A stretch of 64,000 nt of DNA, from the NCBI GenBank assembly GCA_949358305.1, contig OX442314.1:54259369-54323368 (forward strand). Reading direction: 5' to 3'. Every line of letters begins with the position of its first letter. The stretch's first letter is position 1. The position numbers and the translations under genes are program-made. This stretch comes from Strigamia acuminata (Eukaryota; Arthropoda; Chilopoda; Geophilomorpha; Linotaeniidae). Shown here piece after piece: positions 44,601 through 56,600 of this stretch. The notes beneath the pieces are model-generated. The model was given only the letters and a program-made list of their open reading frames with translations. It searched no databases and was not told the DNA's origin.

Positions 44601-47600
44601 ATCGGTAAACGCGCTTTGTCGGGGAAGGTCCTGAAACTCCTCCCGTCGGTGGTCGCTATTTTCCGATCGACGTCGTTTCTCTCTATCGCGCGGAGAGTTG
44701 GATCTCTTCCGGCGATTACTTGATTTTTCCTTTCGTCTGTCGTCGTTGGATGAGGGGTCGGAGCTGGGGTCGGGAGACGGTGAGCGGCGTGGCGGGTTGC
44801 GCCGTGAAGAGTTTGACTCTTTCCGGCCCCTACGACGGTCGTCACGTTCCCTTTCTCTGCGTTCATCGCGTTCTCTTTCCCTTCGTCTTTCTCCGGAACC
44901 TCTCTCCGAATCGTGATGACTGGGTGCATTTGACTCCAGTCCATCTGACGACGAATCACTATTTCCGTAGTGAAAATATTTCGGTCTTTCATCGCGTTTG
45001 CCTTCTTCTCGCGAAGAGGTGCGATCATGCGATTGTCTCCTTGACGACTCGTCGTCTTTAAGGATGGGCACTGGTTGTTGCCACTCAGTCCCTTGTGGAT
45101 TATCATGCTGTTGGCTTGTGAGAGCTTGCTCTTCATTTCGCCTAGCATTATTAGCGTTGATTAATCGCGTTATCGCATTATTTGTGGCTGAATCGAGAGC
45201 TTGCATGCGGGGCCGAGTTTGTTGTTCTCTGGCCGACGCATCTCTCTTGCGCGGAGTAGCTGGTGTTGCTCTCTCCGGCTGGGGTTTGGGTTTGGCCTTC
45301 GGCGTGCGCTTTGGGTCTCCCTCTAGGCTCTCGTCGGACAGCTCGGATGAACTGACCTCTGGTTTGCGGACGGATTTCGGGTCATCTCGTCGCAATCTGG
45401 CCATAAATGCTCGCTCTGCTTCTTGTTGCGAGTGGAAAGCATATCGATGTGCTCTCAGGGCTCGGTCAACTATTTCTACCTCCTCGGGAGTAGTCGGATT
45501 GGGCTGGGTTCTGCCGTACTCGAGAGCTTGCGCTTCTCTTTCCGCCAGCTTCCTCCGTCTCTCGCGAATGGCTTGACGAGCCTCGTTCTCTGCATCCGCT
45601 TCAAATTGAGCGGAATCAACCAATTGTTGAGCGTGTGCACCTTCAACAATGGTGATTTGTGGGGATACACTGTGCGCTTTTAAAGCTGCACGTACGATCT
45701 GTAACGTTTCGTACACGGTAATTTTCCCCGTCGGAAGGGTGTATCTCACTCCTTCCGCCTGTGCCAATTGCATCGCATCAATCAAGGTGCCCGAGACGCT
45801 GTAAGGCTGGCTCGAAACACGCTTGACAGAGGATGAGTTGGACTTGTGTCCTTCGGACCTGACCGAAGCTGGGCGGCTTTGCGTAATTGGCGTGTTTAGT
45901 GCCGAATTAGCGGTCGTATTTGAGGCCGTCTTTTGTATCGGAGACGCTGCTTTCGGACTGCCCACCTCGGTGTCGTGCGTTAGACGAGGCGATTGGTTAC
46001 GGGATAAAACCTCGTTTCCGCTCGTCTCGCCGTCACGGTTAGAACGCGGCAGTTTGGAGTGAGATTGCTCTTCACCCCGCTCTGTCTCGTCCAATCGCTG
46101 CCTCGTCTCGGTGCGAGACGGGTGCGATGCCTCGGATGCGCTTCTACGATCGGGTTTAGGCTTACGCCGTTTTTGCCTCGCTTCGTGCGCTGAGGCTTTG
46201 GGTAAGGGACCTCCAGATCGCAAGTGATAGTCGGCGCCTTTACGACTGCCGGCTCTCTTGTTTGCGTCGGAGTCGGAATCTGTTACTCGGGTATTATCTG
46301 CCATTTCTTGCTTTGGGTATGATGTAATCACAGGTTAGAATCAGTTATTCGACTTGATCCCGGACAGGCCCCCACGTGTCGCGCTCAACTCTAACCGTCG
46401 CTAACTCGTGGGTTGATTACTTAATTCGACTAACTCACTACCGCTTTGCTCAAGCGGTTTACCCAAAGAAATGATTACGCAGATATAAAAGGTAAAATAT
46501 AATATAGATTTATTCTGCGGGGCAATGTACAGATATATCTTATATATATATATATAAAGGGTAAGTAAAAGGTAAATCGGAATGGGTGATGGGAAATGGA
46601 AAGGTAAAGGTAAGATGAAAGCTGGCTGGAATCGGCGAGGTCGTCCGTTGTCTCGTTCGTGTCCAAGATGGCGTCCTCGTTGTGGCAACGTGATGTCGTC
46701 TTGGGCCGGCGTGGCAATATGGCGTCCTCGGCTCGTCTCTGGCTGGTCCTTCGGGCTCACGCTGGTCGGGCGCGAGTGAATGCTTAGTTAAAAGGCTTAC
46801 TTCGGGCTGTTGTCTAGGTTTTTGTGTGGTGTCCGGCGATCACACAGCGGCGGACTCTTCTGGCTCCCGGCGGTCACACAGCGGCGGGAACGCTCGTCGT
46901 GGTTTTACTGCAGTTTAGGCTTGTGCGACCGTTTGTCTGCACAACTCGCTAAACTGGAGTGGTTTTTACTATTTCTAGCTGGTGTGCTAAAATAGTGTGG
47001 TAATCTTATCTCGCAGGTTACTCTGCGGAGTTTGACACTGACCAAACGTACTCACGGTAAATTGTCCTTTGTCCTTGGTCAATCCCAGTATATTTACTTG
47101 GGCCTGATCTTGTAGGACGACGGGTTTACGTGTGTTTCTCGTTTGATGGTTGTGTTGGTTCTGCCCGCTCAGTGCAAGGCACATTCCTTTGCACAAAGCG
47201 GGGTTGACAGGTGACCGGAATCACCCAATGGTGGGGTGGACGAGCCATCCCCACTCCCTCAGGGCAGACGCCTGTCCATTGACTAGATGTCAATGCACTG
47301 AGGGAAGGGAGACGCGCTTGCGGCTCCCCTTACACCCGAAACGAGGTCACGAGAGAAACTCTTCGTTGACCCCGGTCCAGTCGGGTCACAACACGTGGTG
47401 CTAACATTTTTATAGTTCAAAGCACGTACCCGACGCGTAACCGGGAGTCTCAGAAGATCTGCAACCGTTACGGGTACGGGTACGGGTACTTAATGTTCAT
47501 CTCTGACTAGGGCTCGCCTTTGGCTCACTTTCGACAACCTCGTAGTTGGACTCCATTAATCCGTTAATCTTTTTTTATATCGTTTTTGGCGAAATAAACA

Positions 47601-50600
47601 TTTGACTCGGAACATTCAACCCTTTCGCCTCGCTCTTCTCGACTTACCTTTCTTAAACACGGTGCACATTCCAAAGACTGTTGACAAGTACGATATGTTT
47701 AGAATTTTAGGATCGACGTCTTTGTACTAGAAAAATAAATATTTGTATAAGTAAATTACAATCCCACACAAAATTCGAATTAAGTGTTTTGCATTCACGA
47801 CTTTTTTGTAACAAAACAATTTTGTTTTCACTTGCTGACCACATGCTGATTAAATGTTTCTTGGAAATGAATAGCATGCCTACAAGTTCTGTCTATAGTT
47901 ATTACAAAGAATCATCCAGTGTAAAATTTTGGTTGCAGCCAATCAAATGACTGCATTCTGCCATGCAATGATTTGGTGCAGTTTTTCTAAACACGTCGTA
48001 AGAAGCAGGGTTGAATGGGGATATTGAGGGGTGGGATTGCGTCAAAGACCACATGATACGATTACTGTATTTCTGCAATTAAGAGCCGCGGCACTTATTC
48101 GAAACGGGCATTCTGTGCCGCGGCTATTAATCGAGTGCGTCTCTTAATTGAGGGCAGCTCATATTTTAATTAGTAACCAATACCAATGTTACGTTCATTG
48201 AACGTAACAAGCTGCGGCTATTGTTCGAGGGCGGATCTTATTTCAAACCTTCTCCCTGAGCCACGGTTATTATTCGAGGGCGGCTACAAATCGAGCACGA
48301 CTCTTAATTGAAGAAATACCGTATTTATATAAGTAGACCCCGGATAAATGCATAAATGCATACAATATATTTATATGTGCGAATTAAAATTTCAATTGCT
48401 TACTCTCCACCACTTGTCTCTTCTGCCTACCACCTCTTCGACGTATTGTCCATCATTAATATCTGTAGAGTCCTCCCATAATTGGACCGGATTATTTGCG
48501 TATGGAGATTTATGGTGGAGTAAATCAATGAGTTGGTAATTAGAGCAATCAGTACGAAGCTTTCTTTTTAATTCATTTTTAGCTTTAAATATTTCTTTAC
48601 TGTCTGGACAACTCACGACGAGTGGATAGTGGATAATGTCATCTCTTACTAGACTAACAGTTTTGACGAGTGGAAAATCCAAATAAGTGATAACTTGACT
48701 GCAAACATTATAAACCGACATGACGATCAAAATTAGGAAAACCAAGTTTTTCAGTTTCTGCTGGCGGAAGGTTTTTTTTTCTGATTTCTGTATTTTTTCA
48801 AGAAGCGTCTGAATTTTGTGTTTCAACCTGGAATTTGTCTTTGTCATTTTACTGAACTTCATAAAGGGCATTTTGCAGCCGTGAGTAAATATTTGGACGA
48901 GCGTTAAACAAGACATTCCGAAATAGAGTCCAATGTTTCCACCAATGTCGCACAGTAAAGAGATTATGTCGTACGAAATACGTTCTTGCAATGTTCGGAC
49001 ATGATTATTGACAATGATAACTTCAAGGGCATTTTGAGAACTAAACAATGTTTCATATCTTATGCTAAGTGTTGTCACTTCGCATAAATTGGCACATTTG
49101 CAATGTTTTCTTAGTTTTGCTGAATCGGCAAATTGTGACAGCATTTGGATTTGCTGTCTTAGGTAAGTGTCATTGCATTTTGGTAGGTTTGCTGTTTCAT
49201 AATAGGGAGAGCTAAAAAAAATAAAATGAGTTACATTGTGTTTGGTTATTGCTACATACACACACACAGAAACGTTCAAGGTAAGTTAAACAAGTAAAAC
49301 AAAAAAACCAGGTTTTTTTAACAAAAAAACCAGGTTTTTTGAAAAAGGCTTTTATGCTGTATTCCTGCGAAATTTGAATCCAGATTAAAAATTTGCCAAA
49401 TGACAAATCGTTTTTTAGCAAATAAAAAAAAAATGTAGCTAAGATCAAAAAGTTATCAGCACCATTTGAAAGAGCGGCAAATTCTGCACAGGAAACATAT
49501 TTTTAATTTTTTAAACCGTTCATTTTTCACATTTTTAGACTTCTAAACCTGATGTTTAGAGAGTCTCATGAAACGGTTCTGTCCGTCCGTCTGTCTGTCC
49601 GCATCCATATCTCGAAAGCTATAGCAACAAGAGCCAAACGGACAACGGCAATAAATTCAGCGTACCTGTATTAGTATTCTAGGGTCTTTTCACAAATTTC
49701 CGACCTCCGGTTGAATTAATAAACCGGTTTTAGTGCACTTTTAGCCGTCTAATAATACTACTTCCGTCCGCGCACCGGAAGTTGTAACATTGTACAAGCG
49801 CCACCTGGCGGATCCCGTGAGCCATACGTTGCGATACGTTTTCCGCGCGATTTATTTCCCGATTGTAGCAAACCCCGGATGCAACAATTCCGCAGCATAT
49901 CGTATCAAATTTTGGTGGGATTTTGTTTGTTGTTGCTTTAAATTGGCAAAAAAAAATTTTTTTTTAAATTACTTTATTTTCTTTTATTTCGGTGTTTTAT
50001 TTAGGGACAAAAGGACAGGGTTTAGAAGTTTAATATGTAATGCTTCCCTGCATTACAAATCCCATGTTGTTTTGTCTTTATGGTCAAATTCAAATTTCTC
50101 ACTAAATTGTCCATGCGGTCGCCGGCTACGATCGTAAAAAAAACGTACTTTTTGTTTACCAAATCGAAAAAAGAAACATACAGGCTCGTGCAGAATGCAA
50201 TTTCCAATCTAATGAGTCTGGTTTCAGAATTTATAAATCCGTTTTTAGTATCGAAAACATCAAAATTCGTATCGGGCGAACATTTTGGTATCCATTAAAA
50301 AACACGGGTTCCGCCAGGTGGCGCTCCGGTTTGCTTACATTTTGCCGTAAATCAGAATTTTAATTCGTACTTCCAGTCCACAGCGCTTAAAAATGAGTCT
50401 TTTTTTTATTTCATGTGGCTGGTAAAACATTTCAACCACATCAGCCAATGACTTGCATGAATTGTTGATAATTCAAATTATGATAAGTCAAATATGGAGT
50501 AATTAATTTGACTTTGAGTGCACCCAATGTGTCATGACTTTTCCTATTGCTGTGACGCATTTGCATTCAAACACACCTGGTTGAATAACCATGTGGACAA

Positions 50601-53600
50601 CGTGGTCGGTTTGTCAGAGACCCAACTTATGTTAAACCATTTTGAGGCTACTTTTAGACCATTCTACTTGCACTTCCTGCAGGTGACTCTTTAGAACCAA
50701 GAACTCCTCCTGGCCTACTAACGAGTGTACCAAGTGGGCCATTTTGGAACTGTTGTCTGGCACTTGGGAACCAGTCACAAAATAATCTCACAGGTCTTAA
50801 TCTATTTCAAAGTTATCTGAGGGAATGAGTTGTTATAACACGTGTACCTGCACTTAATTTCCTTCCGGATACAAGGACTCAAGCAGCCAATTAAATTGTC
50901 ATCGCAAGGATTTCGTTTTGTGCTGATGAAGTTATACTGAAACAGAAATTTAGATTCTGAATGTTAATAGAATTGAAATATAAGGAGAATTTAAACATTA
51001 ATAAATTTTCATCATTCAGAGTCTGTCTCTCTGTCCGACCTCCGTCTCCTTTGATACTTATAGACGGATTTCAAGTCTGAAATGTGCATTCGACTGCTCT
51101 TGATGAGTCGGGCCACAGGGTTGGGCTAGGAGTCAACAAACGTCGTGGACATTCGCGTGGCCATAGTCATCCATGAAGATGGACGACTATGGCCACGGTG
51201 ACTAGAACTGGGGACTAGGACTCGGGCCTTGGCGAGGACTCGGTTGCGGGAGCGGGCGACTGTTGGGGCGCTCGTAGACCATGCGGGGGAAGTCCTCGAC
51301 TCTCACGACGCCAAACGTTGAGCTAATGTGTGCAAAAGGCTTGCTAAACGCACAAAAAAATAGAAGTAGTAGTGGTAATATTAGTTTTTTCTTTCCGAAT
51401 TTGATTTTAGTGGAAGATTTAGTTTTTTTTTGGTGCCTAAAATTAGTGGAACAAAAAAGGAGCGTTAGTGGAAAATTCAGTAAGTGGGCGAGTTAGTTTT
51501 TTTAAAGTGGAAATCCAAGGACATTTAGTGGACCAATAAATGGGACCCATTAATAATAGGGGTGAAAACCATGCATGTGACAAAACTAACCACCGGTTAT
51601 ACTTGTGGTGATTAAATGCATGCATCCCAAGTGCGCGCATTAATGTCTTAGTGACATTACGTCATGTAACGTTTGGTCAACATTGCACGCCTTTCATTCA
51701 GTTTAGCATCATCTTCCACATATTCCACATATTATACTGCCTAATAAAATCGGTTCTCGCTCAGTCTGTGATGTACAAATTCCACCCAGTTTTTTTTATT
51801 CCACCCGAGTTCTACCGTTCAACAGATGGTTTAAAATTTGGGATGGAATTACTCAGGGTACCTGCCAAGGGTTGGCAGTCAGAGTGATGCATGAGTCTAT
51901 ACATCTAATCTTACGGAGTAATTAATACAGTAATTAATACACTCTTTATAACGAATCGCAAGGACCGGACGAATCGATTCGTTAAAACGAATTAAGTGAA
52001 AAAATTAAATTTAACCACCAAGCACTATTTTTTTTTGTAAACCTTGATACCACTGGCAAGTTTCATGTTAATTTTACCCCGATTTTTTAAAATTGTTGAA
52101 ATTGTAGAACGGGAGAAATTAAACTCTTCTGCTACAATTGATGGCTTCTTGCCATTGTCAATGGCGTCAATAATGTTCAGCTTGTCGTGAATCTAAATTG
52201 CCTTTTGTTTGGCAGCCATTTTCATTTTCCTTTGTTTTCTAAATATGGGTATGGATGTTGTGAATCATGTGATAGTTTTGAAAATTCGTTATAACGAGAG
52301 TTTATGGGTATTATAGTGTACCTGAAAACTTGTTTGGAAAAACGAATAATTCGTTGTTTTGAAATTCGTTATCACGAAAATATTTAACATGGTGTTCTAT
52401 GACTTTGGCCCGGCCAGCACCAAATTTGCGCGACCCAAATTTGCGCCGTGTTTATTTTGGCTCAAAATGTTTTCGTATTGGTAAATATTCAGTAGTTTGT
52501 TGCCTAACTGCAGTAAACTGTACTTGTAATCTTTTAACAGAATGTTACAAATTCAATAAATGTTAGATTTTATTCTTTCTTTTAAACCTCGATATAGCTA
52601 AACGGTATATTAAAGTATGTTCAATTCATAAATCATTGTCTTACCTTTTGCACAGTCATTATAGCAATGGTTCTAAGTTGTTGAGTACTAAAATCAGGTA
52701 ATGGAATAATCAATTGCATTTCAACATCCTCTTCATATGTAAGATGCGCTACTGGTGACGGATGTATCAATAACTATATTTTTAAAAAAGAAATATAAAA
52801 CGTTCAATTGGATCTAGAAAATTTCAATTATTTACAGCCTGCCATCTCAACTTTTCCTTCTGTAAGAAATTGTTATTACATGAAAAGAAATGCTATTAGG
52901 AATGGGACTCGATTTAAGCACCCCCATCTTTGACTCTTTTTCCATCCAAGAATGAATTAAATTCTCCCCACTCTAAACCATGCCGAGACAACTATTGCAA
53001 CACACCCGTTTCTTGACTATTTTGAGGATGAATATGTACAGCCTATTATTGGTAATCTGGCAATTTGTTGTTGTAAAGGTGTTCAAAAGTAGGAAAGTGA
53101 CCACGCATGTTCAGTGAGTATGTCTAACTGACGTTTATTCGGAAATACAAGATGGCCGAAACCAAAGTTACAACATGATTGGTTGGGCAGGGGGAGGGAG
53201 GTGGGGGGGGGGGCGCCACCTCGAGGCAAAGCCTAACACGCACCCCCTATCAGTTGTGATGGTCCCACATCACCGAGTCTCTTGCCGTGTAGTTTTAGCT
53301 GTGCTCCGTGGGTCCTCCAAGAGCGGCCGGATTCGTCCGAAATGATAAAGATTTCATTGCTCAATAACGTTGTAAGGGCCCAAATAGAAGTCGTCAAACT
53401 TTCGTCGTCTTGTTCTCTTGGAAAGTAAAACCTTTTCGCCGACGTCGAGGACGTTGTCGGCCCATCTCGCAAAGGCATTGTCGTTTTTCCTTAATTTCTG
53501 CATGAGTGTCTGGATTGTCCGTTCAACGAGCCCGTTGGAGGCGTGGTGGTAAGGAGGGCTCGTCTCGAGTTCAATGCCTTCCTCGAGTGCGAAGTTGATG

Positions 53601-56600
53601 AATTCGGCCGATGTGAACGAGGTTCAGGCGTCGGTGATCATCTTGCGCGGTGGGCCAAAACGGTTTAAGATTTCGGAGCGTAATTTCGCAATCGTCGTGG
53701 CTGATTTCGTATTCCTGACGGGGCAGCCGACCACGAATCTCGAGAACAAGTCTGTGGAGACAAAGATATAAAGCATGCCTCCACTGCATGGGTAGGGGCC
53801 GGCATGGTCAATCGCTATCGTGTGGAATGGGCGGGGCGGCCTTGGTCGTGAGGCGAGTAGTCCGAGGGGTTTCGCTGTGCGGTGGTTCTGGCGTTGGCAG
53901 TCCGAGCAGTTTCTAATAAATCCCTTGATATCGTTGAACATTCCCTTCCACCAATGGCGTCTCCGGATGCGTGAGTAGGTTTTCTGGGCGTCCGCATGTC
54001 CGCGGATACGCAAGTTTAAATCGACGTAACCTAAAACCTGCTTGTCCCCGTTGGCAGTCTTGAAGAACTCCTTTTCTAAATTCGGGCAAATCTCGACATT
54101 TTCGGCGATATAAATCTGGTCGACAGTGGAACAGTTCGCGCCACAGTCGATCAGCGCTTCAGACTGGCCTCCGAGCTCGGCAGAGTGGCAGTCGACCACA
54201 GCCAGATTTGCCTCCGGTCTCTTCGTCTTCACTAAACACACGACGGACTTGGTCGGTGTTTTCGATGTCTTCGTAGTTTTGGCGGACTCTTCGTTCTGTA
54301 CGGCAACTTGGTCAACTTCAGGCAGTCGAAAGAGCAGTGTCCTGTTTCATTCCACTTCCAACATTGGATGGTCGCGAAGTCCATCCCCTTCTTGTACGAC
54401 GTGTCTTCGCGGTTAAATCTTCGTGGGCTGTCCGTCGTCGTCTGAGTCCGTGCGTCGGGCGGCTTCGTATCGGGCGTTTTTGAGGCAGGTGCGGGCGTTG
54501 TTGGAGATCTGTCGTGTTGGTGAGTGACTAAAACCAGCCAAATTCAGTAGTGGCATGTAGAGAGCCAACATGGCCGCCAAACTTTATTAACTAAGTGAAG
54601 TAATGACACTTTTCACAGAACGAATCCTGTCTATACATTGCAAGTAAGGAATCTCATTCGGTTCCTGCTCAACTATAATAAAGGACAAATCATAACAATG
54701 ATGTACGGCATACCATCCGTGCCAACAAAGAATACACATCCAAATCATAACAGGATTGCACACTACTAGATAAACTATACATAGTGTCCTAAAAGTCTGG
54801 TTCCCTCCAAATATTTCCTGAGCAATTGCATCTAGGCCAACTTTGATAAAGCGAAAATAATTCGATTTCTTCGTACATTTGTATCATTATCATGACACAA
54901 TGGGTCAGGAAACAGTCCTCTGACCCTTTTGACGCGCCTGGCGCGCCCGTGCAACGTCCCAATTGTCCAAACCTTTTTTTCTCAAAACTTTTCAGTAAGA
55001 GATAATTTTTTTAAGAACAGTTCTAGACTAATTAGATGGTGCTCTACAACTTTTCAATTGACATTTTTTGCGTAGCAATGTTGGTTTAAAAGTTACGAGT
55101 TGCAAAACAGTGATGCAACAATGTCACATAAATTTAACATGTTTCATTGAATTCGTCACATATGTCATATACTGAAATTCATAATCAAAAGTTTCTTTGA
55201 ATTAACATGATTATGAAATAATCCACCTGGTAGGTGTTCGGTGAGACACCCTGTTTACTTCAATCCATGATAACGTTGCATGGACGTTTCTAGTCAGTTC
55301 GACCAATGGGGTTGGACTGACCGTACAGGATGGCGGGAATGATTGATATTCCAACAAATACGTTTCCGTATAAAGTGTATAAACGTCCATAGGACATTAC
55401 AGTGTATTGGGTGTATACAGGGTGTCCCAAAAGTCAGAACCATCCTAAATATTTTGTGAGCAATTGCATCTAGGCCAACTTTGATAAAGCGATTGGATAA
55501 GAAGTTGGGTGAGAGCAATCCAATGATGTCATAAAATTTGACCTTGAAGGCTATTTTGAAGGTCATTTACTTGCTAACTTCTAAACCAATCAGGTTAGAG
55601 CATAGTACTAATTTGATAGTGCTCTACAACTTTGTAATTGAAAATTTTGCTCTAACCTGATTGGTTTAGAAGTTAGCAAGTGAATGACCTTGAAAATAGC
55701 CTTCAAGGTCAAATTTGATGCCATCATTAGATTGCTCTCACCTAACTTCCTATACAATCGCTTCATCAAAGTTGGCCTAGATGCAATTGCTCAGAAAATA
55801 TTTGAAAAGAACAGACTTTTCTTCCACCCTGTACGAGTATACAACTGTATGATGAGATAAAACAAAATTATTTTTATATTTTTTGCAAAAAAAACAACAC
55901 TTACTTTAAGATGCCAACAACTTCTCGGAAATTTTAGTTTGATGACCATCTTGTAATTAACATTTCCAAATTGAAATTTCAATGCTATACAAAAAGGAAC
56001 TTTAAAGTAATAAACGTGTCTGTATTTCTTTTTAAGTTTGTAACTTACGGCTTGAAACTTGAGCAACTGGCCGTTCAAGGTTAAGTAAGTTTTGAATTGT
56101 AAGATTGCTGAGAGATTTTCCCTGCAAAGACATTTGCTTATTTACATATATGTAAAAAGAATGGAGCAATGGAGATTTACCATTGAAAAATATGCATCAG
56201 TTATGTAATTAGTTACACGCAGATATTTTAGAATTGTTTCTATTGTAGTAAATATCTTATATCCAGCATTATCCTTCTTTCCATGCATATCGCCATATCC
56301 ACAACAATAAGTTTTATAAAAGTTATAGCTTCTGTTTTCAGATTTGAAATTTTGATATTCTTGCGTTGTTTGTGGGAAAATGTAAACTATTGGAAAATCG
56401 CCGTGTTTGGTTTCAATTAAATGCGCATCAACTGCTGTTGGTTCGGTCATGTAATACAAAATTCTTTCTCCAGTTTGGTAAACACACACTGCCAAATTCA
56501 CAATGAGCAACGTGAAAAATAGAATAGACATTTTTTTTTTCTTTTTTGAAATGTTCTTCATAGATTTGATGAATGCTGGTATCTCCGACTGCTCTGCCAT

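Larger units (their letters stand above)
33895..47393 (-). mobile_element. Ty3/gypsy retrotransposon, element B (complete)
   Basis: 13.5 kb, minus strand, complete. Two LTRs of 1017 bp that look identical are flanked by CGTG (33891-33894 and 47394-47397). Order from the 5' end: LTR, primer site, gag, frameshift sites, pol, third gene in two exons, polypurine tract (GGAGGGGGAAG), LTR. All frames are open. The identical LTRs and intact genes indicate a very recent insertion, possibly from a still active family. It sits within a hAT MITE inside a channel-gene intron, in the same orientation as that gene. Confidence 0.95.
33621..47505. mobile_element. hAT-like MITE split by gypsy element B
   Basis: Left end reads CAGAGATGAACATT and the right end is its inverse (AATGTTCATCTCTG). 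Both are flanked by ACTAGGGC (33613-33620 and 47506-47513), the 8-bp duplication typical of hAT transposons. The inner parts (33621-33894 and 47398-47505) are rich in 'acccgt' repeats. Without the gypsy insertion it would be about 380 bp with no transposase. It lies in intron 7 of the channel gene. Confidence 0.85.

Noticed and set aside
48392-49279. A single-exon two-gene reading of the channel exon, with a second gene starting at a Met in the linker
   Set aside because: No stop, polyadenylation signal or promoter is seen between the two halves, and the intron phases fit one continuous gene; cDNA could still overturn this.
53190-53215. A G-rich tract as a polypurine tract of a plus-strand element
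   Set aside because: The nearby coding relic is on the minus strand, so the tract has the wrong orientation; it is probably simple sequence.
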